Positions 1 to 8,300 of a DNA stretch of 64,000 nt are shown here, piece by piece. Position numbers and translations under genes: made by a program. Within the stretch, counting starts at the first letter, position 1, and each line of letters opens with the position of its first letter. This DNA comes from Peribacillus frigoritolerans (GTDB taxonomy: Bacteria; Bacillota; Bacilli; Bacillales; DSM-1321): contig JAUPFL010000001.1 of assembly GCA_030562215.1 (NCBI GenBank), positions 3,088,501 through 3,152,500 on the forward strand, given 5' to 3'. The notes under the pieces are model-generated. The model made no database searches. It was not told the origin of the DNA and saw nothing but the letters and a program-made list of their open reading frames with translations.

Positions 1-1
1 C

Positions 2-358
2 AATGTACAGCAACAGAACGAAGAATTTTATCGTGACACTTTGCAAAGCATCTTGACCATGTATGAACAAGAATTAACCTACAAATTACTGACTGAAAAG
101 GAAGTAAATGCAGGCATGTTCTTCCAATTTAATGTTGATTCAATCCTTCGTACAGACCTCAAAACACGCTATGAAGCTTACAACTTAGGTATTAGTGGCG
201 GTTTCTTAACTCCAAATGAAGTAAGAGCGAAAGAAGATATGCCAAGAGTAGAAGGAGCAGACCAACTTATGGCAAATGGTTCGATGCAACCAGTCACGAA
301 GCTTGGTATGGCTTATGAACAACCAACTAAAAACGAACCATTGAAAGGTGGTGAATAA
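2..358 (+). CDS. Phage portal protein, C-terminal part (window edge)
   Basis: The frame is open from base 2 and gives about 118 residues of a protein whose N-terminal two thirds lie outside the window. The segment FNVDSILRTDLKTRYEAY followed by GGFLTPNEVR is typical of the C-terminal stem/clip region of HK97-type portal proteins, which form the dodecameric ring for DNA packaging and tail attachment. Two bases separate its stop from the prohead protease start, the normal portal-protease-capsid order. The internal ATG at 62 is only an artefact of the cut start. Confidence 0.85.
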   Translation, partial: NVQQQNEEFYRDTLQSILTMYEQELTYKLLTEKEVNAGMFFQFNVDSILRTDLKTRYEAYNLGISGGFLTPNEVRAKEDMPRVEGADQLMANGSMQPVTKLGMAYEQPTKNEPLKGGE

Positions 359-360
359 AA

Positions 361-984
361 GTGAACAAGGAAATTAGAACTTTAACCTCTCCAATTGAAC
401 TACGTTCTTTGGAAGATAACGCAGATAAGCGTTACATCGTAGGTTATGCCTTACGATTCAACAGCGAATCAGAAAATCTAGGTGGCTTTGTTGAAACTAT
501 TGACCCTTCTGCTTTAGAAGGTGCGAATCTAAGCGATGTTCGTGCATTGTTTAATCATGATGCGAATATGGTACTAGGTCGTTCAAAGGCAGGAACACTT
601 AATTTAAGCGTTGATGAGTTTGGTTTACGTTATGAAATTGATATGCCTAACACATCTTTCGCAAGAGACTTGATGAATAGCATGGAACGTGGCGACATCG
701 ACCAATCAAGCTTTGGTTTTACAATCAAAGGTGATGGTACAGGTGATGAATGGGATTATGATGAAAGTCGTGACCTGTACATTCGTACAATCCGCAGTTT
801 TGACAATATTTTTGATGTTAGTGTAGTTACATATCCTGCTTACCAAGCTACTGAATCAGTAGTTGCAAAGCGTAGCTTAGATAGTTTCAAAGCAAAAGAA
901 AATGAAGTAATCGAAGCACAAAAAGCAGAAGAATTAAGGCAACTAAGACAACGACAAATAGCTATTGAACTAGAACTTATCTAA
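361..984 (+). CDS. HK97-family prohead (maturation) protease
   Basis: 207 residues, GTG start two bases after the portal stop with AAAGGTGG upstream. It should cleave the capsid scaffold domain and itself inside the immature head. His66 in the motif FNHD, the following VLGRS and Ser116/117 in DQSSFGF match the His and Ser catalytic positions of the Caudovirales prohead serine protease family. The C-terminal 40 residues are Glu/Gln/Arg-rich and probably helical, as expected for the self-cleaved tail. The stop codon lies in the loop of a terminator-like hairpin. Confidence 0.9.
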   Translation: MNKEIRTLTSPIELRSLEDNADKRYIVGYALRFNSESENLGGFVETIDPSALEGANLSDVRALFNHDANMVLGRSKAGTLNLSVDEFGLRYEIDMPNTSFARDLMNSMERGDIDQSSFGFTIKGDGTGDEWDYDESRDLYIRTIRSFDNIFDVSVVTYPAYQATESVVAKRSLDSFKAKENEVIEAQKAEELRQLRQRQIAIELELI

Positions 985-1003
985 TCGGATAGGTTCTTTT
1001 TAT
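972..1003 (+). terminator. Terminator-like hairpin between protease and capsid
   Basis: Arms AGAACTTATC and GATAGGTTCT flank a 6-base loop and are followed by TTTTATT. It lies directly before the capsid gene and probably attenuates or separates transcripts. Confidence 0.6.
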
Positions 1004-1113
1004 TGTCTCGAAATATACCCCTCGTGGTATCCATATCACTCTTAGTAAGTGTAAAGGTCGTAACCATTTGAGTTACAAATCTAAAAAAATACAAGAAATG
1101 AGGAATTTTCAAA

Positions 1114-2217
1114 ATGAAGAAAATTGATGAATTAAAACAATCACTTGCAACAGTTAAAGACGAAGTTCGCTCTTTAAACGAAGCAAATAAAGTCGAAGAA
1201 GCAGAAGCGAAACTTGCTGAACTTCGCAATATCAACAAACAAATCGAAATTCAAACAGAGCTTGATGCTCAAGAAATCCAAGAGGTGGAAGTAAAAATGG
1301 AAAATCGTGAAGTAAAAAATAACGAATTAGAAATTCGTACAGTATTCACAAAAGCAATTCAAGGTAAATCACTTACTACAGAAGAACGTGCTTTAGTACA
1401 ATCAGCAGTCAATGCAGACGGTGGTTTCTTAGTACCAAAAGATGTCGCTAATGACATTAACCAATTGAAACGTCAATACAAATCAGCTAAAGACATCGTA
1501 GGTGTTATTCCAGTATCAACAGAAGCAGGTTCATTCGTGGTTGAAGACCTTTCTACAATGACTGACCTAATTAACTTTGATGACAGCACAACAGGTCTTG
1601 CAGAACAACAACCAAAATTCAAAGATGTACAGTACAAAGTAGTAAACTACGGTGCTATCACTCCAATCGCTAAATCTTTCTTACAAGATGAAACAGCTAA
1701 CTTCTTGAACTACCTAAACGGTTACTTCGCTAAGAAAGCTATTCGCACAGAAAATACTAAAATCTTTGCTGAATTGAAGAATGGTAAAACAGCTAAACCT
1801 GTTACAACTATGGCAAGCCTTAAAAAACTTATCAACGTTGAAATCGACCCTGCTATCAAAGAAGTATCAGTTATCGCTATGAACCAAGATGCTTTCAACT
1901 TCCTTGATGCAATGGCAGATTCACAAGGTCGCCCATTGTTTCAACAAAATCCAGTAGATGCTACTCAATTGCAAATCTTAGGATTGCCTGTACATGTATT
2001 CTCTAATGCAGAACTTCCAACAGTAGCAACTAAAGCACCTATCTTTATCGGAGCTTTAAGCGAAGGCGTTAAATTCTTCGACAGAGGTGTTTATGAAGTT
2101 GCAATTTCACAAGAAGCAGGCTTCAAACAAAACCAAGTGGTTGCTCGTGTTGTTGAACGTTTCGATGTTAAACAAAACGATGCTTCTGCATACGTACTTG
2201 CTGAAGTTACAGTATAA
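1114..2217 (+). CDS. Major capsid protein, HK97 fold
   Basis: 367 residues with GAGG ten bases before the ATG. The first 60-70 residues are highly charged coiled coil (MKKIDELKQSLATVKDEVRS onward), the position of the HK97 delta/scaffold domain removed by the upstream protease. The rest matches phage_capsid proteins: ALVQSAVNADGGFLVPKDV, then IAKSFLQDETANFLNYL, and a C-terminal core ending FKQNQVVARVVERFDV. Codon use is very uniform, as in highly expressed phage genes. It is followed by its own terminator-like hairpin. Confidence 0.93.
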   Translation: MKKIDELKQSLATVKDEVRSLNEANKVEEAEAKLAELRNINKQIEIQTELDAQEIQEVEVKMENREVKNNELEIRTVFTKAIQGKSLTTEERALVQSAVNADGGFLVPKDVANDINQLKRQYKSAKDIVGVIPVSTEAGSFVVEDLSTMTDLINFDDSTTGLAEQQPKFKDVQYKVVNYGAITPIAKSFLQDETANFLNYLNGYFAKKAIRTENTKIFAELKNGKTAKPVTTMASLKKLINVEIDPAIKEVSVIAMNQDAFNFLDAMADSQGRPLFQQNPVDATQLQILGLPVHVFSNAELPTVATKAPIFIGALSEGVKFFDRGVYEVAISQEAGFKQNQVVARVVERFDVKQNDASAYVLAEVTV

Positions 2218-2226
2218 GAATAATTT

Positions 2227-2256
2227 AGAGAGGTTTAACACCCTCTCTTCTCTTTT
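2227..2256 (+). terminator. Terminator after the capsid gene
   Basis: AGAGAGG and CCTCTCT arms separated by 8 bases, then TCTCTTTT. The next gene's ribosome binding site (GAGGAGGGG) begins right after it. Confidence 0.65.
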
Positions 2257-2271
2257 GAGGAGGGGAACAGT

Positions 2272-2574
2272 TTGATTATTACATTAAACGAAATGAAACA
2301 ATATTTAAGACTTGAGGTTGCAGATGTTGCAGAAGATGCTCTGTTGAACGCTTTATTGCTAACAGCAGAAGAATATATCAAGAATGCTACAGGCTTTAAG
2401 TTTGAAACCAACGTGCCAGAAACAGCAAAGCTTATTGTAAGATTGCTAGTCTCACATTGGTTTGAAAATCGTGCAGTCGTAACTTCTTCGAATCTAAATA
2501 AGATTGATTTCACCGTTAATGCGTTACTCATGCAACTAACCTACACTCATACAGAGGACGTTGTTGCACCATGA
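2272..2574 (+). CDS. Head-tail connector (gp6-like DNA packaging protein)
   Basis: 100 residues, TTG start chosen because GAGGAGGGG lies at ideal spacing. Sequence ITLNEMKQYLRLEVADVAEDALL is the hallmark N-terminus of the gp6/gp15-like connector family, whose ring extends the portal channel. All-helical composition and position after the capsid agree. Its stop overlaps the next start (ATGA), indicating translational coupling. Confidence 0.85.
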   Translation: MIITLNEMKQYLRLEVADVAEDALLNALLLTAEEYIKNATGFKFETNVPETAKLIVRLLVSHWFENRAVVTSSNLNKIDFTVNALLMQLTYTHTEDVVAP

Positions 2575-2894
2575 TGAACGCAGGACATTTCAATAAACGA
2601 ATCACTATTCAATCGAATAATGGTGGAGTTGATGCAGATGGCTACCCAATTCAAGGAACAACTAACGTTGTATCTGTTTGGGCTATGGTCAAACCTTTAT
2701 CAGCTAAAGATTACTTCGAAGCTAAAGCAACTCAGAGTGAAAGAACAACTAGATTCATTATCAGATATAGAACAGGCATTGAGTTTGATATGACTATCCT
2801 TTATGGACAGCGTAAGTTCGAAATCGTGTCCATCATTAATGACAATGAAGAAAACAAAACCTTGACTATCATTGGTACAGAGGTGGTCTTATGA
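2571..2894 (+). CDS. Head closure / head-tail adaptor (SPP1 gp16-like)
   Basis: 107 residues starting in a 4-base overlap with the connector gene. The pattern NKRITIQ, then DADGYPIQGTTNVVSVWAMVKPLSAKDYFEA, is typical of the small all-beta head-tail joining proteins that close the portal channel after packaging. It is translationally coupled at both ends. Confidence 0.85.
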   Translation: MMNAGHFNKRITIQSNNGGVDADGYPIQGTTNVVSVWAMVKPLSAKDYFEAKATQSERTTRFIIRYRTGIEFDMTILYGQRKFEIVSIINDNEENKTLTIIGTEVVL

Positions 2895-3319
2895 GTAATG
2901 GATTTTCAGGCTTAGACCAAATGGATTTACTAATGAAAAAACTTACTGAATTGGGCAAGACAATCGACAATGACACGATGGAAAAGGCACTTCAAGCAGG
3001 TGCAGAAGTCGTTAAAGAGAAGGTTGAAACTCATCCAAATATTCCTGTAAGTAAAGAAAATAAAGAACATGCTCGTGACCATATTGAAATTCAAAAGGTA
3101 AGCGATGACCAAATTGATATTGGTGCTGTTGATGAGTTCTTTTACTTGTTATTCCACGAATTAGGGGCAAAAGGTGGCACATATAAGGGTAGTGATGGCA
3201 GAAGCTACACGACACCAAATATAGATGCAAAGCCTTTCATGCGACCTGCATTCGAGAGTAATCAAGATGAAATTGAACGAGCAATGGCAGAAATTATCAA
3301 GAGGGAGTTAGGTTTATGA
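2891..3319 (+). CDS. HK97 gp10-like tail/neck protein
   Basis: 142 residues, start overlapping the previous stop. The stretch DHIEIQKVSDDQIDIGAVDEFFYLLFHELG followed by KPFMRPAFE is diagnostic of the HK97-gp10-like family of head-tail connection or minor tail proteins. The next gene overlaps its stop by four bases, so four small joining genes form one coupled unit. Confidence 0.85.
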   Translation: MSNGFSGLDQMDLLMKKLTELGKTIDNDTMEKALQAGAEVVKEKVETHPNIPVSKENKEHARDHIEIQKVSDDQIDIGAVDEFFYLLFHELGAKGGTYKGSDGRSYTTPNIDAKPFMRPAFESNQDEIERAMAEIIKRELGL

Positions 3320-3636
3320 GTATAAATTCAATGATTATCACCGCATTAACCCCGATTGCACCTACTGCATTCCACGAATACACAGGTACAGCTACTACAT
3401 ATATGACCTTCTACACTTATAACCAACGTGCAGGATTAATTGCTGATGACGATGAGAAAACAACTGTTTACAGCGTTCAACTCGACATTTTTGGCAAAGG
3501 AAACATTGAAACAGTAGCACAACAGGCAAAACAAGCGTTAAAAGCACTTGGTTTTGCTAGGACATCGGAAATCGAAATGTACGAAAGTACAACAAAGACT
3601 TTTCGAAAGTCTATCTCACTAAGAGTGAGCATTTAA
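3316..3636 (+). CDS. Tail completion protein (gp17 / DUF3168-like)
   Basis: 106 residues. The start overlaps the previous stop. TYMTFYTYNQRAG early on, VQLDIFGKG in the middle and KSISLRVSI at the end follow the DUF3168 pattern of tail terminator/completion proteins that cap the tail tube before head joining. Position between the gp10-like gene and the tail tube supports this. Confidence 0.75.
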   Translation: MSINSMIITALTPIAPTAFHEYTGTATTYMTFYTYNQRAGLIADDDEKTTVYSVQLDIFGKGNIETVAQQAKQALKALGFARTSEIEMYESTTKTFRKSISLRVSI

Positions 3637-3658
3637 ATTCTAGAAAAGAGGAACTAAT

Positions 3659-3988
3659 ATGGCAGTTTTAGCACCACAAGCTGTGCTACAAAGTGGTTTA
3701 CAACCATCTTTTACATCAGCAGGAGCAGGTGGAGATTCATTCGTTAATGACGAAAGAGTTTATCTTCACGTTAAAAACGCATCTGCATCACCAGTGACAG
3801 TAACTATTAATTCATTCACACCATGTTCTCATGGTTTTGACCATGATTTAACAATTTCTGTACCTGCAACAACAGGTGAGCGTTTGATTGGACCATTTCA
3901 AGCTAATCGCTTCAACAACGACAATTCAATGGTATCAGTAACTTACTCAGCTACAGCGAGCGTTACAGTCGCAGTAATCAAACTTTAA
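3659..3988 (+). CDS. Small beta-rich phage protein, possible decoration or head-fibre protein
   Basis: 109 residues, RBS GAGGAAC before the ATG. I do not recognise a named family. The Gly/Ala/Ser-rich first 25 residues are followed by a predicted beta sandwich (VYLHVKNASASPVTVTINSF, later GPFQANRFNN and ASVTVAVIKL). Ig-like or capsid-decoration proteins of other phages look like this, but here the gene lies between tail completion and tail tube, so a tail surface role is equally possible. It has its own terminator, suggesting high expression. Confidence 0.6.
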   Translation: MAVLAPQAVLQSGLQPSFTSAGAGGDSFVNDERVYLHVKNASASPVTVTINSFTPCSHGFDHDLTISVPATTGERLIGPFQANRFNNDNSMVSVTYSATASVTVAVIKL

Positions 3989-3990
3989 TC

Positions 3991-4022
3991 GAGCCAGATG
4001 GATAATCCATCGGCTCTTTTTA
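3991..4022 (+). terminator. Terminator before the tail tube gene
   Basis: GAGCCaGATGGA / TCCATCGGCTC hairpin with a 3-base loop, one bulge, and TTTTTATT. Confidence 0.75.
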
Positions 4023-4065
4023 TTGGAAAAAATTAAAAACAATTTAAGAAAAGAGGAAATTAATC

Positions 4066-4626
4066 ATGGCATTAGTCGGATTAGATAATATTTATGTAGC
4101 ACCACTTACAAAAGACGATGGCACAGGAGTAACTTACGGAACACCTGTAAAAATCGCAAATGCAATTGATGCTAAAATCACACCATCACAAGACCAACAA
4201 AGCATCTTTGCAGATGACAATGTTGCAGAAATCATCACAGTATTCTCACAAGTTGATGTAGAGTTCACAATTGCAGAACTTTCAAACTCAATTTACAAAC
4301 TGTTACTAGGTAAAACTACAAACTCACAAGGCGTTATCATTGATAAAGCTGACGATGTAGCACCTTACTTCGCTTTCGGTTTCAGAGCAAAAAAATCAAA
4401 CGGTTCTTACCGTCATGTTTGGTTGTACAAAGGTAAGTTCACACTTATCGAAGAAGGATTCCAAACTCAAGCTGATAAAGCTGATTTCACTACTCAACCA
4501 ATCAAAGGTACGTTCGTGAAACGTGCAAACGATGGTAAATATCGTGCAAGAGTAGATTCAGATGATGCAGGCGTAACAGCAGGCGTTATCACAGGTTGGT
4601 TCACAAGCGTTTACAACGTAAACTAA
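4066..4626 (+). CDS. Major tail (tube) protein, phi13-like family
   Basis: 186 residues, RBS AAGAGGAAA. The opening MALVGLDNIYVAPLTKDDGT and later DVEFTIAELSNSIYKLLLG are typical of phi13-type major tail proteins, which stack as hexameric rings into the tail tube. FRAKKSNGSYRHVWLYKGKF is the conserved central strand pair. Terminators on both sides suggest a separate abundant transcript. Confidence 0.9.
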   Translation: MALVGLDNIYVAPLTKDDGTGVTYGTPVKIANAIDAKITPSQDQQSIFADDNVAEIITVFSQVDVEFTIAELSNSIYKLLLGKTTNSQGVIIDKADDVAPYFAFGFRAKKSNGSYRHVWLYKGKFTLIEEGFQTQADKADFTTQPIKGTFVKRANDGKYRARVDSDDAGVTAGVITGWFTSVYNVN

Positions 4627-4651
4627 TCAACAATTTAATTAACAAAAACAT

Positions 4652-4684
4652 GAGGGTTGTCGTAAAGACTGCCCTCTTTTTTAT
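4652..4684 (+). terminator. Terminator after the tail tube gene
   Basis: GAGGG...CCCTC hairpin with an inner GTC/GAC pair, followed by TTTTTTATTT. Confidence 0.7.
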
Positions 4685-4719
4685 TTCAAAAAATACAGAA
4701 AACAAAGGAGTTTTTACAA

Positions 4720-5121
4720 ATGAAAGCAAAAGAACTAAAACAAGCAAAGGTATTCCAAGTGGAATTAGATAAAATTCGTCCACTAACATTCGATTTCAAC
4801 ACTCTATCAGAACTACAAGAGTTAGGTTATGAAGACCCTTTTGAAGCTATAGTAGGTATGGAATCAATGAATCTTAAAGCAATTAAATCGCTATTTTATG
4901 CAAGTTTAATGGCAGGTCAATTAGCAGAAAACGAAGATGTTGATTTTGACTTATCAATTAACAAAGTTGGTAACTTGCTAGGACAAAAAATGCAATTTGA
5001 TAACGAAGCATTCCAAGTTTTATCTGGAATCTTAGGTCAAGCAGTTGCGGACTTCTTCCCAGAACCAGAAGTTAAGGATGAAGAAGAAGCAGAAGCTAAA
5101 GAGGAAGACCCAAAAAACTAA
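4720..5121 (+). CDS. Tail assembly chaperone G
   Basis: 133 residues, RBS AAAGGAG. Acidic small protein located between the tail tube and tape measure genes, the fixed place of lambda gpG-like chaperones that coat the tape measure during tail assembly. The C-terminus (about residues 118-133) is almost all Glu/Asp/Lys. The last sense codons CCA AAA AAC are a slippery sequence just before the stop, giving the G-T product described separately. Confidence 0.85.
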   Translation: MKAKELKQAKVFQVELDKIRPLTFDFNTLSELQELGYEDPFEAIVGMESMNLKAIKSLFYASLMAGQLAENEDVDFDLSINKVGNLLGQKMQFDNEAFQVLSGILGQAVADFFPEPEVKDEEEAEAKEEDPKN

Positions 5122-5372
5122 CAAACCAATCTCAAGGTATTCAATGGGATTGGTATTTTTATGTTGCGACAAATGAACTTGGATTCACAGAAGAAAAGTT
5201 TTGGAGAATGACCATGCGTAAGCTGTTGATTCTTTGGAAAAGGCACTGTGAATTTAAATATCCACCACAACAAACAAGCGATGTAAAAGTCGAAAACAAA
5301 ATAGGAGACAACGAACGAGTATCAATCGATGCGTTGGGAGACTTTTTAAAAAATAAATTAATTATGAAATGA
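4720..5372 (+). CDS. Tail assembly chaperone G-T (frameshift product)
   Basis: After the -1 shift at 5118, translation adds 84 residues beginning LTNQSQGIQWDWYFYVATNE and ending LGDFLKNKLIMK, for about 217 residues in total. The T extension has the WDWYFY and FWRMTMRKLL features common in T domains, which bind the tail tube protein while the G part binds the tape measure. No start codon with an RBS serves the T part alone, and the gap between G and the tape measure is filled exactly by it. Confidence 0.85.
5112..5118 (+). promoter_or_regulatory. Programmed -1 ribosomal frameshift site (A AAA AAC)
   Basis: The heptamer A-AAA-AAC sits exactly in the X-XXY-YYZ register of gene G, immediately before its TAA stop at 5119-5121. 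A -1 slip enters an ORF that stays open to TGA at 5370-5372. This matches the conserved G/GT frameshift of long-tailed phages. The last slippery codon touching the stop codon should add a pause. Confidence 0.85.
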
Positions 5373-5381
5373 GGTGAGACT

Positions 5382-8300
5382 ATGGCAAACGAACAAAATT
5401 TAGGTTCTTTACGTGTCTCTCTTGGATTGGATTCAGCACAGTTTACACAAAGTGTAGCTGATATTAACAGGAAATTAAAAGGCGTTAAGTCTGAATTTGA
5501 AGCTGTTAATGATGGTACAAAGGAGTATGCACAATCACTTGATGGTTTAAAAGCTAAAAATGACAATCTTAATCGTCAAATGCAATTACAACAACAAAAA
5601 GTTCAAGAACTAAAGCGTAGATTCGAAGAAAGTTCTCGTGCAAAAGGTGAAGATGCGAAAGAAACTCAAGCCTTATTAGTTCAATACAATAAAGCTTTAG
5701 GTGCTATGAAGAAAACAGAAGCACAAATTAAGCGAGTGACAGATTCGATTGATGACCAAACTGATAAGTCTAAGAAAGCACAAAAAGCTCTTGGTGAGTT
5801 TGGTGATAAAGCAAAAGGTATAGGTGGAGCATTTTCAGCAACACTTACACCTGCAATCGGTGCTTTAGGTCTTGGTATGCTCAAGGTAGCTGATGATGCA
5901 GAAGGTTCAACCTCACGTATTCAAGCAACACTAGGTGTCACAAGAGGTGAAGCGAAGAAACTGTCTAAAGATGCTCGTGAACTTTGGGAACAAGGTTTTG
6001 GAGAAAACATGGAAGAAGTTGAAACAGGTTTATTATCTGTTAAACAGAATTTCAAAGACTTAAACGAAGCAGACCTAAAGAAAGTCACAAAGGATGCTAT
6101 GACCCTTGCAAAAGTGATGGATTCAGATGTAAATGAAGTCACTCGTGCAGGTAATAACCTTATGAAAGGTTTCGGTATTGATTCTGAAAAAGCCTTCGAT
6201 TTAATGGCGTGGGGCGGTCAAAAAGGTCTTAACTTCTCACAAGAAATGTTCGATAACCTAAGCGAATATGCACCTTTATATAAGGACATGGGATTCTCAG
6301 CAGATGAATATTTCCAAATGCTACAAAAAGGCTCTGAAAGTGGAGTTTATAACCTAGATTACATCAATGATGCGATGAAAGAATTTCAGATTCGTGCAAA
6401 GGATGGCTCAAAAGGCGTAGCAGGAGCTATGGGTGCATTATCGGAGAGTACACAAAAGACATTTGAAGATTTCAACAACGGTAAAGCAACTGTAAAAGAA
6501 CTACATAATGCTGTTATTGGCGACCTTAAAGGCATGGATGACCAAGTATCGGCTAACCAAATTGGTGTGGCTCTTTATGGTACAAAATTCGAAGACCTTG
6601 AAGCAGATTCTATGTATGCAATGGGTAACATCAATGGTGCTATCAAAGGCGTTGATGGTGCAATGGATAAGTCAGGTAAAAATGTTGAAAAGACATTTGG
6701 ACAGAAGCTTCAAATCTCTTGGAGAAAAACACAATCTGCTTTAGTTCCATTAGGTGAAGAATTACTTAAAGTCGCTAATGATGTACTTCCAAGCCTTCTT
6801 AAAGGCATTCAATGGGTAACAGATAAATTCGAAAACATGTCACCTACAATGAAGAAAATTACTTTAGGTGTCGGTGCTTTTGCATTGGCTATCGGTCCTG
6901 CTATTTTAGCTGTCGGTAGTATCGCAGGTTCTATTGGCGGTTTAATGCCAATTATTGCAGGAATCACAGGTGCTTTCACAGGTGCAGGCATTGGTGCAGG
7001 AGTATTAGGTACTGCATTAACCGTATTGACAGGTCCAGTTGGAATAGCAATAGGTGTTCTTGCATTACTTGGTATTGGAGCTTATAAATTAGACAAAGCA
7101 TTAGATAAACCAATTATGAAGTCTAAGATATTCAGCGATGAAATCTCTAAATCTACTCAAAAAGCTGTTGGCTCATATCTGAAAATGGATGAAAAGGCAA
7201 CAGAATCACTTAATCAAATGGCATGGTCACAACAAAAAGTGACTAAGAAAATGGCAGATGAATTAGGTGCTAAGTATGATGTTATGGGTAAAAGAATCAA
7301 TGATTCTTTAGACAAAAACTATGCAGAACAAACAAAGAAAACGAAAAAACTATTCGATACTAATAGTGCTTTGACAGCAGAAGAGGAACAAAAAATCCTC
7401 GACAAACAGGCAAAGGATAACGAAAAGAAGAAAAAGCAAACAGAAAAATACGAATCTCAAATTAAGAAAATCTTGAATAATGCTTCTAAAGAGAAACGTG
7501 CTTTAACAGAAGAAGAACGTCTAGAAATTGAAAAAATTCAAGGCAAAATGAAAACCAGTGCTGTTAAAACTCTTAGCAAAAGCGAAGAAGAGCAACTCAT
7601 GATTCTAGGTCGATTGAAAAAGCAATCAGGCAAAATCACAGCAGAACAATCGGCAGATGTAGTTGCTAACTCTAAAAAGCAACGTGATAAATCAGTTGAC
7701 CATGCTAATAAGCAATACAAAGATACTGTTAAACAGATTGAGTACATGCGAGATGTGACAGGCTCTATCACAGGGAAACAAGCAGACAAAATGATTAAAG
7801 AAGCTAAGAAAGCAAAAGATAAATCAGTTGACCATGCAGAAGACATGCACAAGAAAGTTGTCAAAGAAGCTAAGAAACAAGCAAAAGGACACGCTGATGA
7901 GGTCGATTGGGAAACAGGGAAAGTCAAAACTGGTTGGAATAAAATGGGCGATGCTGTTGAAGAAGCTGTAAATTGGTTTAAAGGATTATTCGGTAAAGGC
8001 AAAGTTAAGGCTAGTCCAAAATCATATACTCCTAAGAAGAAAACAACTTCTGAATACGCTAATGGTACTGCACATGGTAGACATAATGGTGGTATGGCAT
8101 TAGTAGGTGAAGAAGGTCCAGAGCTTGCACACATTCCAAATGTAGGTACAACTATGCTTGGTGTTGGTGGTCAACATCTAATCGACTTACCTAAAGGTTC
8201 ATCTGTCCTACCTGCAAGACATACACAAGCTGTCATGAAACAGTATGGCATTCCTATGTATGCTAATGGTATTGGTGACTATTTTGACATTCTTACAAAA

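Noticed and set aside
7538..8134. 198-codon minus-strand ORF inside the tape measure gene
   Set aside because: Shadow of the strongly supported + strand gene; no RBS and low-complexity product.
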